This document shows positions 1 to 8,869 of a stretch of DNA of 23,054 nucleotides, one piece after another. The notes under the pieces are model-generated. The model was not told the origin of the DNA and did no database searches. It saw only the letters and a list, made by a program, of their open reading frames with translations. Location: the NCBI GenBank assembly GCA_015680685.1, contig MNCI01030611.1, positions 1 through 23,054 of the forward strand, read 5' to 3'. The position numbers and the translations under genes are program-made. Origin of the DNA: Gnetum montanum. Taxonomy: Eukaryota > Streptophyta > Gnetopsida > Gnetales > Gnetaceae. Numbering within the stretch: the first letter of the stretch is position 1; the number at the start of each line of letters is the position of its first letter.

Positions 1-64
1 TATGACGGCGCACCGCGATCTCGCGTACGTGATATCGCGGCCCATACGATATCGCATCCCATCA
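1..64 (-). repeat. Edge of an Athila-type LTR (5' end of the LTR, cut by the window)
   Basis: Read on the minus strand, this stretch begins with TGATGGGATGCG and has the same GATATC-rich character as the U3 ends of LTR A (170-1044) and LTR B (5497-6335). GATATC-like hexamers lie at 17, 31 and 48. The plus-strand end CCCATCA matches the ATCA terminus of the other LTRs. The rest of the LTR lies left of the window. Its position, 105 bp beyond LTR A, suggests it is the other LTR of a strongly deleted element. Assignment is by similarity to the other copies. Confidence 0.6.
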
Positions 65-169
65 AACACGTTGTTGTTAGTTTATGATGTGTGTAACTTA
101 ATATTTATAATGATTGTGTATAATATAACTAATCTAAATAACTAGCACCATCCTTGGTAATGGTGCCAA
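65..169 (-). other. Short leader between two LTRs, remnant of element interior
   Basis: About 105 bp separate the LTR fragment at the window edge from LTR A. On the minus strand it starts with the primer-binding site and continues as AT-rich leader. No gag or pol is present and there is no polypurine tract before the LTR at 64. The element interior has therefore been almost wholly lost, or two elements recombined here. Confidence 0.5.
151..168 (-). promoter_or_regulatory. Retrotransposon primer-binding site, tRNA-Asp type, decayed
   Basis: On the minus strand, directly after the CA end of LTR A and one spacer T, the sequence reads TGGCACCATTACCAAGGA. Athila-group elements are known to use an 18-nt site complementary to the 3' end of tRNA-Asp. 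This copy differs from that type only by G-to-A changes, as expected from cytosine deamination on the other strand. It fixes the orientation of LTR A and marks it as a 5' LTR. Confidence 0.72.
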
Positions 170-1044
170 TGATGAGTGATAAGGTACCCCTACACCCAAC
201 CATACAAATAACAAGTGTTTACGCATGATTCGATCGAATTCTATGGATGTGACTAGTTGTGGATCTAGATCGTTATGTCTTGATCACAGTTTGTTGTCTT
301 CCCGCTTGGACTAGTGGTAGCTTTGTCACATATGATTTAGTCCAAAGTCAAGCATATGATAATTGATGTTGTTTTGGCCTTATGCTACTCCTAATGATAA
401 TAAGGAAATCAATGATTTAAACTAATTAATAATGGAAAGTAAAGTCTAAACTAGCTTATGTGCGATGAGTATCCATTCTTAACCTTCTGTACATGCCTTG
501 GACTTCGTGCAACTACCCCTAGGATTACCAAGCATATCATTATTAGGTGTATCAAACGATAACACTACTAGGTTACCAAGTAATTACAATTAAGTGCTCA
601 AGATTACTTGTACTAATTTTGCTTAATGAAAAAAACAATAAAAAGAAATAATTTATAAACATTAAGTAAGGAAAAAAATAAGCATTTAAGTAATTAAAAA
701 TAATAATAAGGATAAGTGGATGTTGTAATGATGGAAGAAATCTCGATCTTTATTGCCAAACATGTAATGTATCCAAGTACGTCACACTCAAATAAGGATG
801 TCATATAATCACTTAACATCACACTATAGGCATGCAGTAGAAAACAAACTAACAAACCTTAAAATCTATCAAAATCTATCTTTAAATCTATGAATCTATG
901 TCCCAACCATGCACCCAAGTGTTGTCTTTATATGCTAGCATGGAAGGGACGATATCAAATCCCCAACATCGAAGGTTGTGCCTTGACATCAGATACCCAA
1001 TAACATGGCTCCAATATCAGAGCCCTACAAAACATGACTCATCA
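170..1044 (-). repeat. LTR A, 875 bp, 5' LTR of a minus-strand Athila-like element
   Basis: The plus strand starts TGATGAGTGATAAGG and ends ACTCATCA. The whole length aligns by eye with LTR B at 5497-6335, same orientation. Shared blocks include the left end, the GCATGATTCG block, the GGATTACCAAG block, the TCGATCTTTATTGC block and the GATATC-rich right end. On the minus strand the order is U3 hexamer array (1018 to 951), TATA-like TATAAAGA (933 to 926), poly(A)-signal-like AATAAA (754 to 749), then the CA end and primer-binding site. The right boundary falls exactly where the integrase fragment of E1 begins, as expected for an insertion into E1. Confidence 0.82.
926..933 (-). promoter_or_regulatory. 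TATA-like box of LTR A
   Basis: The minus strand reads TATAAAGA, 17 bp downstream of the nearest GATATC-like hexamer (951-956). The equivalent box in LTR B (TATAAATA, 6223 to 6216) has an 18-bp gap to its nearest hexamer. Conserved placement supports a core promoter, probably worn down. Confidence 0.5.
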
Positions 1045-1430
1045 TCTACACTACCAATCCAAGTAGAGCTTCACACTCTAGCTACTACCAGCTAGCTTGA
1101 CCTAAACTTGAGCTTAGTCTAGAGAGAGCTCCTAATTAATCTTAATCTATTAGAAGAAAATAGGCTAATAACACTCATGAGTAATGAAATCCACAAGAAC
1201 AACTCCAAGCATAGGCACAATGCATAAATACGATAAGTATTGATACATCTAAGTGATAAGGTCCTTTATTACAATCCTAATCATATCTAGGAAAAGGCTA
1301 AATTTTAAATGCTTTGGGAGGGACCATACATCATTCATGCAACTTACCCATCTAGTGTCATGCACATTCACCATCCATCTAGCCTTAGGTCGGTAAACAT
1401 CCAATAGGTCAAACCTTACAATCAATATCC
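1045..1430 (+). pseudogene. Integrase C-terminal fragment, Ty3/Gypsy (element E1)
   Basis: This is the 3' end of a retrotransposon integrase, the DNA-joining enzyme of the element. It starts at the residues matching LPIQTELHTL of E3 (21601 onward; here LPIQVELHTL) and runs through the C-terminal part. The block at 1312-1350, around GGGAGGGACCATACATCATTC, matches E3 at 21867-21900. Frames are broken by several stops and small indels. The catalytic core is missing because LTR A occupies the upstream side. An open reading frame crossing 898-1095 is spurious, since its first half is LTR. The fragment continues directly into the spacer of E1, so it marks the left limit of that copy here. Confidence 0.75.
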
Positions 1431-2118
1431 CAACTCCACTAAGGATTCTACCTAGCTTGTGTGAATGTCCTCTACTTGTTCACTTTTTTGGTTGACCAAT
1501 TCCAATCATAGTTGTCAAGGTGTCCATCGTGACATGTAGGTGTTGACTGATGTTTTCACTTTCTTATTACTTTTCTACTTTCTTGATATATTTTCCTTTT
1601 CTTTTAGAATTTTCAATTTCTTGATAATTTCTTTATTTTATGATAATCTTTCATTCTATTTATCTTTCTAATTCTTGATATCTTTTCTAATTTTTCATAT
1701 TTTTTCCTCATTCCACTTGTACATATTTTTGTCAATTTTCAATAAAACACATTGAATAAAGCAAGATGTAGTTCCAATAAGGTAAAGATTTCTCTATATT
1801 ATTAATCATAAGGGATTAATTGCCTATACAGTGATACCACAACATCCATTGACCCATTCTAATAATAAGAGGTTCTTAGCATGGCCATAATGATATTCTT
1901 CTCATAATAAAACTAAGAATAAACTTGTGATCATTACACCTGGATAGAAAAGTGAAGAACCAAGTGGACATTCAAATGATGTGACATCAAGGAGATTTTT
2001 GGATTCTCTTAGATTATTGCTATAAGTTCTATCCTATTGCTAAGCATGTATTATATCCTTGTAGATCTAATGAAAAATGGAAGTAGAAGTATAATAAGTG
2101 TTGTTTTACCATGTTACT

Positions 2119-2247
2119 AGAAAGACATGTTACCCATAATTGAAGGTAGTTCTCTGGGAAGGTCAATACAGTCAAAAATAAAATCCATGCACAAAATAAA
2201 TTTCTAGGGGTCCCATTGAAAGACATGTTACCCATGCTTGAAGGTAG
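2119..2247 (+). repeat. Duplicated GAAAGACATGTTACC block in the spacer
   Basis: GAAAGACATGTTACCCAT occurs at about 2120 and again at 2218, each followed by a TTGAAGGTAG-like tail. The following bases also resemble each other, giving a roughly 99-bp tandem duplication. Single copies of the motif lie at equivalent places in E3 (22727-22747) and E2 (minus strand, 10151 to 10131). Confidence 0.7.
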
Positions 2248-3042
2248 GTGGCTTCTTAGGAATCTAAAAAATAAAGAGTGCAATGAATAAACTCCTCCCT
2301 TATACAATATGTCAAGCGGTAATACTCCCTACAACAATGGTAGTCTTATGGTTGTGAATCTTAGAGATGAAATAATGTGATGTCACTTAAAGTGGTTTGG
2401 ACTTGGTTTGAATCTTGGAAAGAGAGGCTAATGATTACTCTAACCACATGTCACACAAAAGAATTCATTATGTCTATGGTAAGATACCTCATGTCCCAAT
2501 TTTAGTAATCCCTTCTATAATCCATCTCACCTCACTATATATTTAAGCATAACTTATGGTTTTGTTTAATATAGTGTTATTTTCCCAACTTGGCAATACT
2601 AATAGGTGTGTTTTGCTAGATAGGCATGTCTTACATTCAACTCCTTAAGTGCATAAGGACACTTTTAGGCATGGTTATACAAGGGCACTAAGGGTTGGAG
2701 CTTGCTTTAGGGAGTACCCACTAGTATAACTATTGTATTTCATACTCGATGAGCAATTCTGCATCATCTTGTGCCTTCTAGACTTAATAAATTCTTCCCA
2801 TAACATCAAACAATTTGTCCATAGAAATTCATAACCCATCTCCTATCCAGCCAATAAGTTTTCATTGCTCGAGATTCCTTCTTCATGAACTTTGACCACC
2901 AAAGTTTTGAAAACTATGTATCATTCATGGTCGATGATCCTTTGAACAAGCTTCATGTCTTTCAAATATTCAATTTGACTCATTTTTTCCCAAGAAAAAT
3001 CAATGAAAAATTTGAAAATTTTGATAGTGACGTTATAGTTAC

Positions 3043-3065
3043 GACATCATAGAGCCTATGATGTC
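3043..3065. repeat. Perfect inverted repeat, 10-bp arms, 3-nt loop
   Basis: GACATCATAG (3043-3052) is followed by AGC and then the exact reverse complement CTATGATGTC (3056-3065). A further half-copy, CTATGATGTTG, follows at 3084. E2 has a different but similarly placed palindrome, AACTAC-ATCAGC-GTAGTT, around 9390-9410 on the minus strand. Confidence 0.8.
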
Positions 3066-3649
3066 ATATCTACAACGTATCATCTATGATGTTGCACATA
3101 TAAAAATATTACATATACATGCAGGAGTTAGTGAAAATTTTCACTTCTTCATTTTTCAACAAGAGAGTTTTTGTAGTTGTTTTTCTCATAGCTCTTTCCC
3201 ACTAACTTCTAAAGGCCATAACTTCGTCCTTGTAGCTTCAATTTTAAAAATTCTTGAATCATGTTGCTCCAAGAGTACTCAACTGAGTTGTGGGGGGATG
3301 CATTTCATGCTAAAACTAAAAATTTGAGCCAAAAATTTCTAAAGCCTAGAAGATACTATAAAGGGTAAGCATAAGAGATAATAAGAACCTTATAGTTAAT
3401 CAATCCAACTTAGGCTAGGAAAATTTAGTTAATCATATTTTAAGCCGTAATAAGTACAAAAATGATAACTATGGAAGGTTATAAGCAATTAAATGATATA
3501 CTACCTAAGGGGTTTCTTTTTGAAAATTTTTCTAACTCTGCAATCATAATAAGATAAGAACTTGATCAAACCAAGGGTATGAGGAGGGTAAAGAACTATT
3601 AAGAACTAATATAAACATTTTAATAATTCCAAACTCTTGTTGATTGCAA

Positions 3650-5496
3650 ATGGTCCCAAAGAGACCAACAGAAGGACAACCTTCACAACACAGGAGCAAA
3701 AGACCAAGAGGCCATGGGAGAGGCTAAGTGGAATAACAAACTTCCCAAGCAGAACACATAGAGGAGGAGGCTTAATTGTACAACATTCATCAACAAACTC
3801 CTACCACAAAGCACTTAACCCAAGGAGAGGCAAAAATTCCACAATTACCTGAATAAGGACAATGCCTCACACTATCATTGGAATGTCTCTAGGCCATTCA
3901 AGAAAAATTAATCATGTCCAAAATTATTGTGGAACTCGATTTTGGTCTCTTTATGGAATTTGCTTTGAAAGCTATCAAGATGCAACTCCAAGCATCTCCT
4001 CTATGGCCCATACTAACTAACAATAATAGATGGTACTTAGGAGAAACATACCAGTTTTGGTAGAATAAACAAGCTGATGCAATAATCAAGATTGAGGGAA
4101 TCTCTATACCTTATTCACTGGAAGTAACTGCTCATGCCCTCAATATTCCCAATGAAGGGACAAACGTGGCATAGATCTCAACTAGATCTGACACTGATGT
4201 AAAAAGGCTATGGTTACAAAAAGCAGATGGTAAGGAAGATAAAGATTATAGTAAGTTTCCAACTGAAGAAAAGATATACTTCAAAATTGACACCTATCAC
4301 TTGGTTCTTACAAAGAGGTTCAATAGGATATCCACATATGCAGCTAGAGGAAGTTTCATTCTAATGGAAAAGTTCAACACCAAAATCGCCCATCTATTCT
4401 TCCTTGAAATTCAAAGGCAGTTTGAGGAAAAGAAGGTAGGAAAGCTAACACTTCCATTTCCTTGTCTTATTAGAAAATTGTGTAAGCAAGCTGGAATCTT
4501 AAGGTACACTAATGATATCCCTAGGAAGGCCCATAGTGCTTCATTTGCAAAAATGCTCAAACTGGTGTCACCAAAGAAGGATCATGTAAAGAAATTAACA
4601 AGCATTGAGGGAACTATAGGTATAACTCTTACTAGTAGCATTCCAGCTATTGGCCAACAACAAGAAGCTAGATTTAGTAGTCAACCATAAGCTAAATAAC
4701 AGCATCCATAACAACAACAAGTTCCATTGCCATCACAAGACTACTGATTCTCCATGAGCCATCTACAGTAAATCATAAAAATAATGAGCTGGGAGACAAG
4801 GGAGGAAGCTAATTTATATAAAGTAAGAGAGAGCTCAGTTAGGCCTACCATATCTACAGACCTAACTAGTAGGCAAGTGTCAATGTAAATAGGCGAAAAG
4901 GATGACTGGGTAGAATGGATCTTAGGGAACATTGCATCATTCCAAGTTATGCTAAAACTAAATGAAGGAGTGATGATTGTGTTTATGTAGCACCAAGATG
5001 TAGTAGGAGCAGCTGAAGTCATTACATATCATATCAAGGAATCGTTCAATGTCCCTGTTGTATCGCTAGTTGATATTTTTGGAGTAAGAGATGCTCAAAT
5101 GCTTATTGAACCTCCATGACTCCTGCAAAACACAAAGACATATTGGACAGACTGCTACATATATGATAAGTAATGAAGAATCTTTTTGATATCCCTAGTG
5201 ATATCACTGTAGTTTAGTCTAAATTGATTTCCATAAAAAGAAAGTTGATCATGGTTGAAGCTAAGGCTAAGCATGTAGAAAATGAAGTGCAAAGATTGCA
5301 AGAATACCTAGCCATCCTTAAACCTGAAAGAAGAGATCCAACATAGGTTATAGCACCAGACTAACTTGAGAAATTCAAAACCAACCATGTGAGGCACTTG
5401 ATTGACCACAATATGAAGATGGAGAAGGAAAAGAAGAAGGTAGTGTAGGATGCATTAGTGGTAGAAGCTCAAATGTATGCACATGTCAAAGTACTT
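3650..5496 (+). pseudogene. Accessory ORF of element E1, N-terminal part (plant transposon-protein-like)
   Basis: This is a long decayed reading frame between the pol spacer and the 3' LTR. It probably starts at ATG 3650, which lies in the same frame as the open stretch 4301-4690. Many in-frame stops occur. A frameshift follows between about 5120 and 5230. The part around 3905-4510 resembles the 'putative plant transposon protein' domain (Pfam PF20167 type): an ELDFGLFMEF segment, then SPLWPILTNN, a G-T-Y-Q-F-W motif, and a terminal LPFPCLIRKLCKQAGI. The same ORF start is found in E2 (8869 to 8223), with matching spacing of the E-L-D/N-F-G, S-P-x-W-P and W-Y-x-G-x-T-Y residues. From about 5250 the sequence turns Lys/Glu-rich and helical. 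Its position between pol and 3' LTR is that of the env-like ORF of Athila-group elements. Function is unknown and the domain match is from memory. Confidence 0.65.
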
Positions 5497-6215
5497 TGAT
5501 GAGTGGTGAGGTATCCCTACACTCAACCATATGAATACGAGCATTCACGCATGATTCGGTTGAACTTCGTAGATGGGCTAGTTGTGGTATCGAGATAGTT
5601 ACTCACTGATTGTAGTTTGCTATCTTCCCACCTAGACTAGTATTTGCTTAGTCACGTATGGTTTAGTCCAGAGTGAGGTGTATGATGTGGTCCTAGACTA
5701 GCGCTACTCCTAGAGGCAATGGAAAGTAACTTTGATTAAGCTAAGAGGGAAAGGGTGAAGAGAGTCTAATCTAGCCTAAGTGTGATGAGCATCCATCCCT
5801 TAATCATCCGTACACATCATGGACCTCATGTACTACTGTTGGGATTACCAAGCGCATGTCCTACACTACTAGGATACCAAGTAGTCACACTTAAATGCTC
5901 GTGATTAAGTCATACTCATTCCATGTTTAATAACAGGGATAGGAGAGGAAGGTAAAGAGATATTAAGTAAGAAAGCAATAAATAATAGTTAAACTAAGTT
6001 AATGCTGAAATGATGAAGTAATCTCGATCTTTATTGCTGGTCAAGTACGTTTCCAAGTACGTCACAGTCAAATAAAGGTTTTGTACAATTACAATCATCA
6101 CACTGTGGGCATGCATTGGGGAGAGGGTTGAGAGGAATTGAAAACTGACAAAAAGATCCTACCCTAACACTACTTTTCCTATAACTTACTGACTCTTCTT
6201 GTGCATCCAAATGTG

Positions 6216-6223
6216 TATTTATA
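6216..6223 (-). promoter_or_regulatory. TATA box of LTR B
   Basis: The minus strand reads TATAAATA just downstream of the hexamer array. The identical octamer is in LTR C at 7593-7600. Confidence 0.6.
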
Positions 6224-6241
6224 GGCTCACATAGGAGTCGT

Positions 6242-6309
6242 GATATCATGTATCCGATATCACAAGTGAGGCCGCGATATTGTGTACCCAATATCGAGGG
6301 TATGATATC
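6242..6309 (-). promoter_or_regulatory. Phased GATATC-like hexamer array in U3 of LTR B
   Basis: Hexamers GATATC, GATATC, GATATT, AATATC and GATATC start at 6242, 6256, 6276, 6290 and 6304, with spacing 14, 20, 14 and 14. The array ends 18 bp upstream of the TATA box on the minus strand. LTR A has the same spacing at 951, 965, 985, 999 and 1013 despite base changes. The strict spacing and palindromic units suggest bound sites for a dimeric factor; that is inference. Confidence 0.6.
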
Positions 6310-6335
6310 GGAGCTTGAAAAATCATGATTCATCA

Positions 6336-7381
6336 CACTCACTATCTTGTAAGAAGAAAATAAGCAATTAGCTGTTGATAATTATTAGTTAACAAATGTT
6401 GAGAGGCAAAAAAATGTTCTCAAGGAAAGTATCTAGCACCTCCAAGAATAATTGGCCCATGTCAACTAAGACATGAGTCGCTTAGCCTACAAAAACAAAA
6501 TGCTATCAATGGAGAAAGTTCACACCATTCAACAAAAATTTGCAATTGAAATTAGTGCATAGCAAAATAAGGCCAAGAAACATGAACAACTCAAGGAGCA
6601 TTTCAAGGACTAGGTGGGTATGTACAAATAGATCAACGACAAAGAGATCTAGATGGCAAAGGCCAGAATTAGCTTAATTGCTGCATAAAATCTTGATTGG
6701 TAGCCAATTCTGGATAGTCTTGCTTATGTCCACCAGGCAGAAGTGAAGAATAAAGACCTGTAGATTGAGCATTTGATAGAATACATGGGATTAGCAAACC
6801 TTTGGTATGCTAATTTAGCCATGTTGACAATAGCAAAACCCAAAAATGAACTAGAACAATAAGTAGCAACTGTATATGCATTATACAAGAAGAAATTTTC
6901 GAATAGGAAAGATGCCCTATAGAAATTACATGTTGCAAATTTTAAATTCAAAATCATCAAAGCTAGCTACCATGGCCAAAAGGATGTAGCCACTAACCTG
7001 GCTCATCGCATGTCAAACTATCAAGAGTTGAGAAAGATGACTAGAGCTTTTGAAGAAGAGAGGCAATAGTTTGCAGCATGGTATGTAAAGGCCAAACAAA
7101 TGTTTCCACAACTATCGTGCCAATGGGATGTACTCACTTCATCAAACATTACTCAACAAGCATGGATGGTACATGATCCCATGATAGATCAAGAAGAACT
7201 TTAGGCACTTCTGAATAGATATCAATTTAAAAAGCCTGATGATAAAGGGAAGCAACCAATGGAAGAGCCACCACCACTAGGAAACATAAACTACATTAAG
7301 CTTATGAAATTCTTATTTTTTTTATTTTGTTATGTAATTGTGTCATGTTTTGTAAAGACACCACTATGGCATTCCAAGTAA
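6336..7381 (+). pseudogene. Accessory ORF of element E1, C-terminal charged helical part
   Basis: This continues the accessory ORF beyond solo LTR B, in one frame from about 6392 to a stop at 7379-7381. About a dozen internal stops occur, many where Gln or Trp codons would be expected, but I see no frameshift. The translated segments are rich in Lys, Glu, Gln and Ala with long helix-favouring runs, such as RQKNVLKESI and MSNYQELRKMTRAFEEERQ, which suggests a coiled coil of some 250 or more residues. Near the end is a short acidic and proline stretch (KGKQPMEEPPPLGN), then a hydrophobic run (KFLFFLFCYVIVSCF) that could be a membrane segment or simply T-rich 3' sequence. A terminal hydrophobic helix would fit an env-like protein, but the evidence is thin. 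No known enzyme motif is visible. Confidence 0.55.
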
Positions 7382-7484
7382 TGTAAATAGTTAGTTAGTC
7401 ATGTACAATCAAATCTACCTCCCAATTTTGTAAGGGACTTTATTTTCATTTTGTTTTAACTTAAGGATGATTTTCTAGTCAGTC

Positions 7485-7493
7485 GTGGGGGTA
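7485..7493 (+). promoter_or_regulatory. Polypurine tract preceding the 3' LTR of E1
   Basis: GTGGGGGTA lies immediately before the TGATAAAG start of LTR C. A G-rich run abutting the LTR is the usual plus-strand primer of LTR retrotransposons. It ties the accessory ORF upstream to this LTR. Confidence 0.65.
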
Positions 7494-8222
7494 TGATAAA
7501 GTTAAATTTTGTTGTAATACGATATCATAGCAATGATGCCTTGATACATGCTATGTCATCATTGATGCAATGTCCTAGGATATATTTAGTCCTATAAATA
7601 TGACACTTGGGTACACAATTTGATACCTTTTAATTCCAACCTTAGATAGACTCTTGCAGTTTGTTTCTATAAACTTAGCAATAGAGTAAATGCCTGTAGT
7701 GTGATTTTTGGCAATTGGCTAGTGTCTTTACTTGAGTGATTTTACTTGGACATGATTTGTGATGGAAATAAAGATCAAGATTTCTCTTCATCATTACAAC
7801 ATTCCTTACTTTCTATTTATTCACTTAGCATAATTATTATTATTTTCCTAGCTTAACACTTTACATTTCAAGTACTTTACTTTACTTGTTTATTAGCAAG
7901 AGGCATGGATATGATTGGTTTTGAATGCTAAGTGTAGTTATTTGGAAACCTAGTATTGGCATTGCTTGATTCACCCAATAGTGATTCTAGTTGGTAATCC
8001 TAGTGATAGCTGCATGAGTCCAAGGGATGAACGTTAGACTAGGAATGGATGTCCATCGCATTAGGCTAGAATAGATTTATGTTTTCTTAGTTAAGTACAC
8101 TTAGAACCTATTTCCTCATGTTCACAATTAGGAGCACTAATGGTTGGAACAACATCAGTAATCATATGCCTCACTAAGAGCTAAACCATACACTCCTCAC
8201 TATTGGGTTTAGGTGGTAAGCC
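7494..8222 (+). repeat. LTR C, 3' LTR of element E1, truncated at its 3' end
   Basis: It starts TGATAAAGTTAAATTTTG right after the polypurine tract. It aligns with the reverse complement of LTRs A and B, for example AATAAAGATCAAGATTTCTCTTCATCATTACAAC at 7767-7800 (quoted in part: AATAAAGATCAAGATT) and the block around 8031-8075. A GATATC hexamer is at 7521, TATAAATA at 7593-7600 and AATAAA at 7767-7772. The alignment stops near GGTGGTAAGCCAA at about 8222, roughly 130 bp short of the expected TCATCA end. Beyond that point the sequence is E2 in the opposite orientation. Confidence 0.8.
7593..7600 (+). promoter_or_regulatory. TATA box of LTR C
   Basis: TATAAATA, identical to the octamer in LTR B and about 100 bp inside the LTR, with AATAAA at 7767-7772 downstream. 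This is the expected order of U3, R and U5. Confidence 0.6.
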
Positions 8223-8869
8223 AATTTTTAAGTATGCTCTCTCTACCTTGCTAAGAGCATTGTACTTCTTGTGATCTACTTCGTAGCACTGTTGCACACA
8301 TTCTTTTTTTTGCTTCTAGATTTGCCTAAGTAGAGATCTTTACAGCCTGTGTATCTGCCAACCCAAGAACCTGTGCAATGGCCTCAACCAAGTAGGAGAT
8401 GGTAATGTCCTTATTTTTAAATAATGCATCTCCTTGTCAGTTATTCTAGAATAGGTATGTCACCCCCATGTACCATTCTTCACTGTTGGAGAGAACGGGC
8501 CACATGGGAGACCCTTAAAGTTGTGTACGGACCTCCTCTAGCACCAACTCCAAGAAGGATCCAAAGTTTAACTCCTAAAGAATTGAACTTTAGACTTGCT
8601 TAGTCCTTATCTTCATTAGGAAAGCCTCATTCAAAGTGACCTCTAGGCTAGGCCTTAGCCTAGGAACCTTGTCTTTCTTGGATTTTCCTAGTTTAGTAGT
8701 GGGAATCTGGTGAACATATTCCAACTTAGGCTTCTCTTTAAGGGATCTAGTGGTAGGGTTTACCTCTGGTGCTTGTTCTTGGGGCTATTATGGCTACTAC
8801 TGCTAGCCCCTTCCTTATCTTGGTTGATTTTCCCTGGGCTGCAAAGGCCCTCCTGCTTGTTGTCCTCAT
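8223..8869 (-). pseudogene. Accessory ORF of element E2, N-terminal fragment
   Basis: On the minus strand a start codon at 8869 opens a basic N-terminus, followed by degraded frames with several shifts. A segment reads YVHQIPTTKLGKSKKDKVPR, then an ELNFGSFLELVLEEV region, a PMWPVLSN region and a WYMGVTYLF motif. These line up in order with the E1 accessory ORF (ELDFGLFMEF, SPLWPILTNN, WYLGETYQF). This is strong evidence that the ORF is a genuine part of the family. The last 100 bp are harder to align and may be rearranged. The fragment ends where truncated LTR C begins, so everything C-terminal to the first third of the domain is missing. Upstream lies the E2 spacer. Confidence 0.62.

Larger units (their letters stand above)
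1431..3649 (+). repeat. Post-integrase spacer of element E1 (non-coding, about 2.2 kb)
   Basis: No protein is recognisable here. The stretch is a conserved non-coding part of the element: it aligns by eye with the minus strand of 10817-8870 (E2) and the plus strand of 22077-23054 (E3). Landmarks in order are a pyrimidine-rich tract at about 1555-1740, the duplicated AAAGACATGTTACC motif at 2119-2247, a block at 2378-2450 around TGATGTCACTTAAAGTGG, a block at 2640-2730 around GAGCTTGCTTTAGG, and a palindrome at 3043-3065. Small ORFs at 2029-2307 (minus) and 3058-3327 are not supported by the other copies. Confidence 0.65.
5497..6335 (-). repeat. LTR B, 839-bp solo LTR inside the accessory ORF
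   Basis: It begins TGATGAGTGGTGAGG and ends GATTCATCA on the plus strand, and is homologous end to end with LTR A. It has no primer-binding site or internal sequence on either side, so it is a solo LTR left by LTR-LTR recombination. The flanks are TACTT (5492-5496) and CACTC (6336-6340), a 5-bp target duplication with two C/T differences. Removing 844 bp (LTR plus one duplication) joins the reading phase used around 5251 to that used at 6392, so the insertion hit a continuous frame. Minus-strand signals are hexamers at 6309 to 6242, TATAAATA at 6223 to 6216, and AATAAA at 6035 to 6030. Confidence 0.87.

Noticed and set aside
898-1095. 65-residue open frame on the plus strand
   Set aside because: It crosses the LTR A / integrase boundary at 1044, so its first half is LTR sequence. 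Only the last few residues match integrase.
2029-2307. 92-residue minus-strand open frame
   Set aside because: It lies in the conserved spacer but on the strand opposite to the element. It spans the 99-bp duplication and is not kept in E2 or E3.
3058-3327. 89-residue plus-strand open frame before the accessory ORF
   Set aside because: It starts in the palindrome, shows no recognisable motif, and the aligned E2 spacer lacks a matching frame.
1431-3649. Spacer read as a 2-kb LTR of the pol element, with tandem elements instead of one
   Set aside because: The internal purine tract makes this tempting. But I find no primer-binding site before the accessory ORF in E1 or E2, and no repeat of the spacer at a 5' end. 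It stays an alternative, not the favoured reading.
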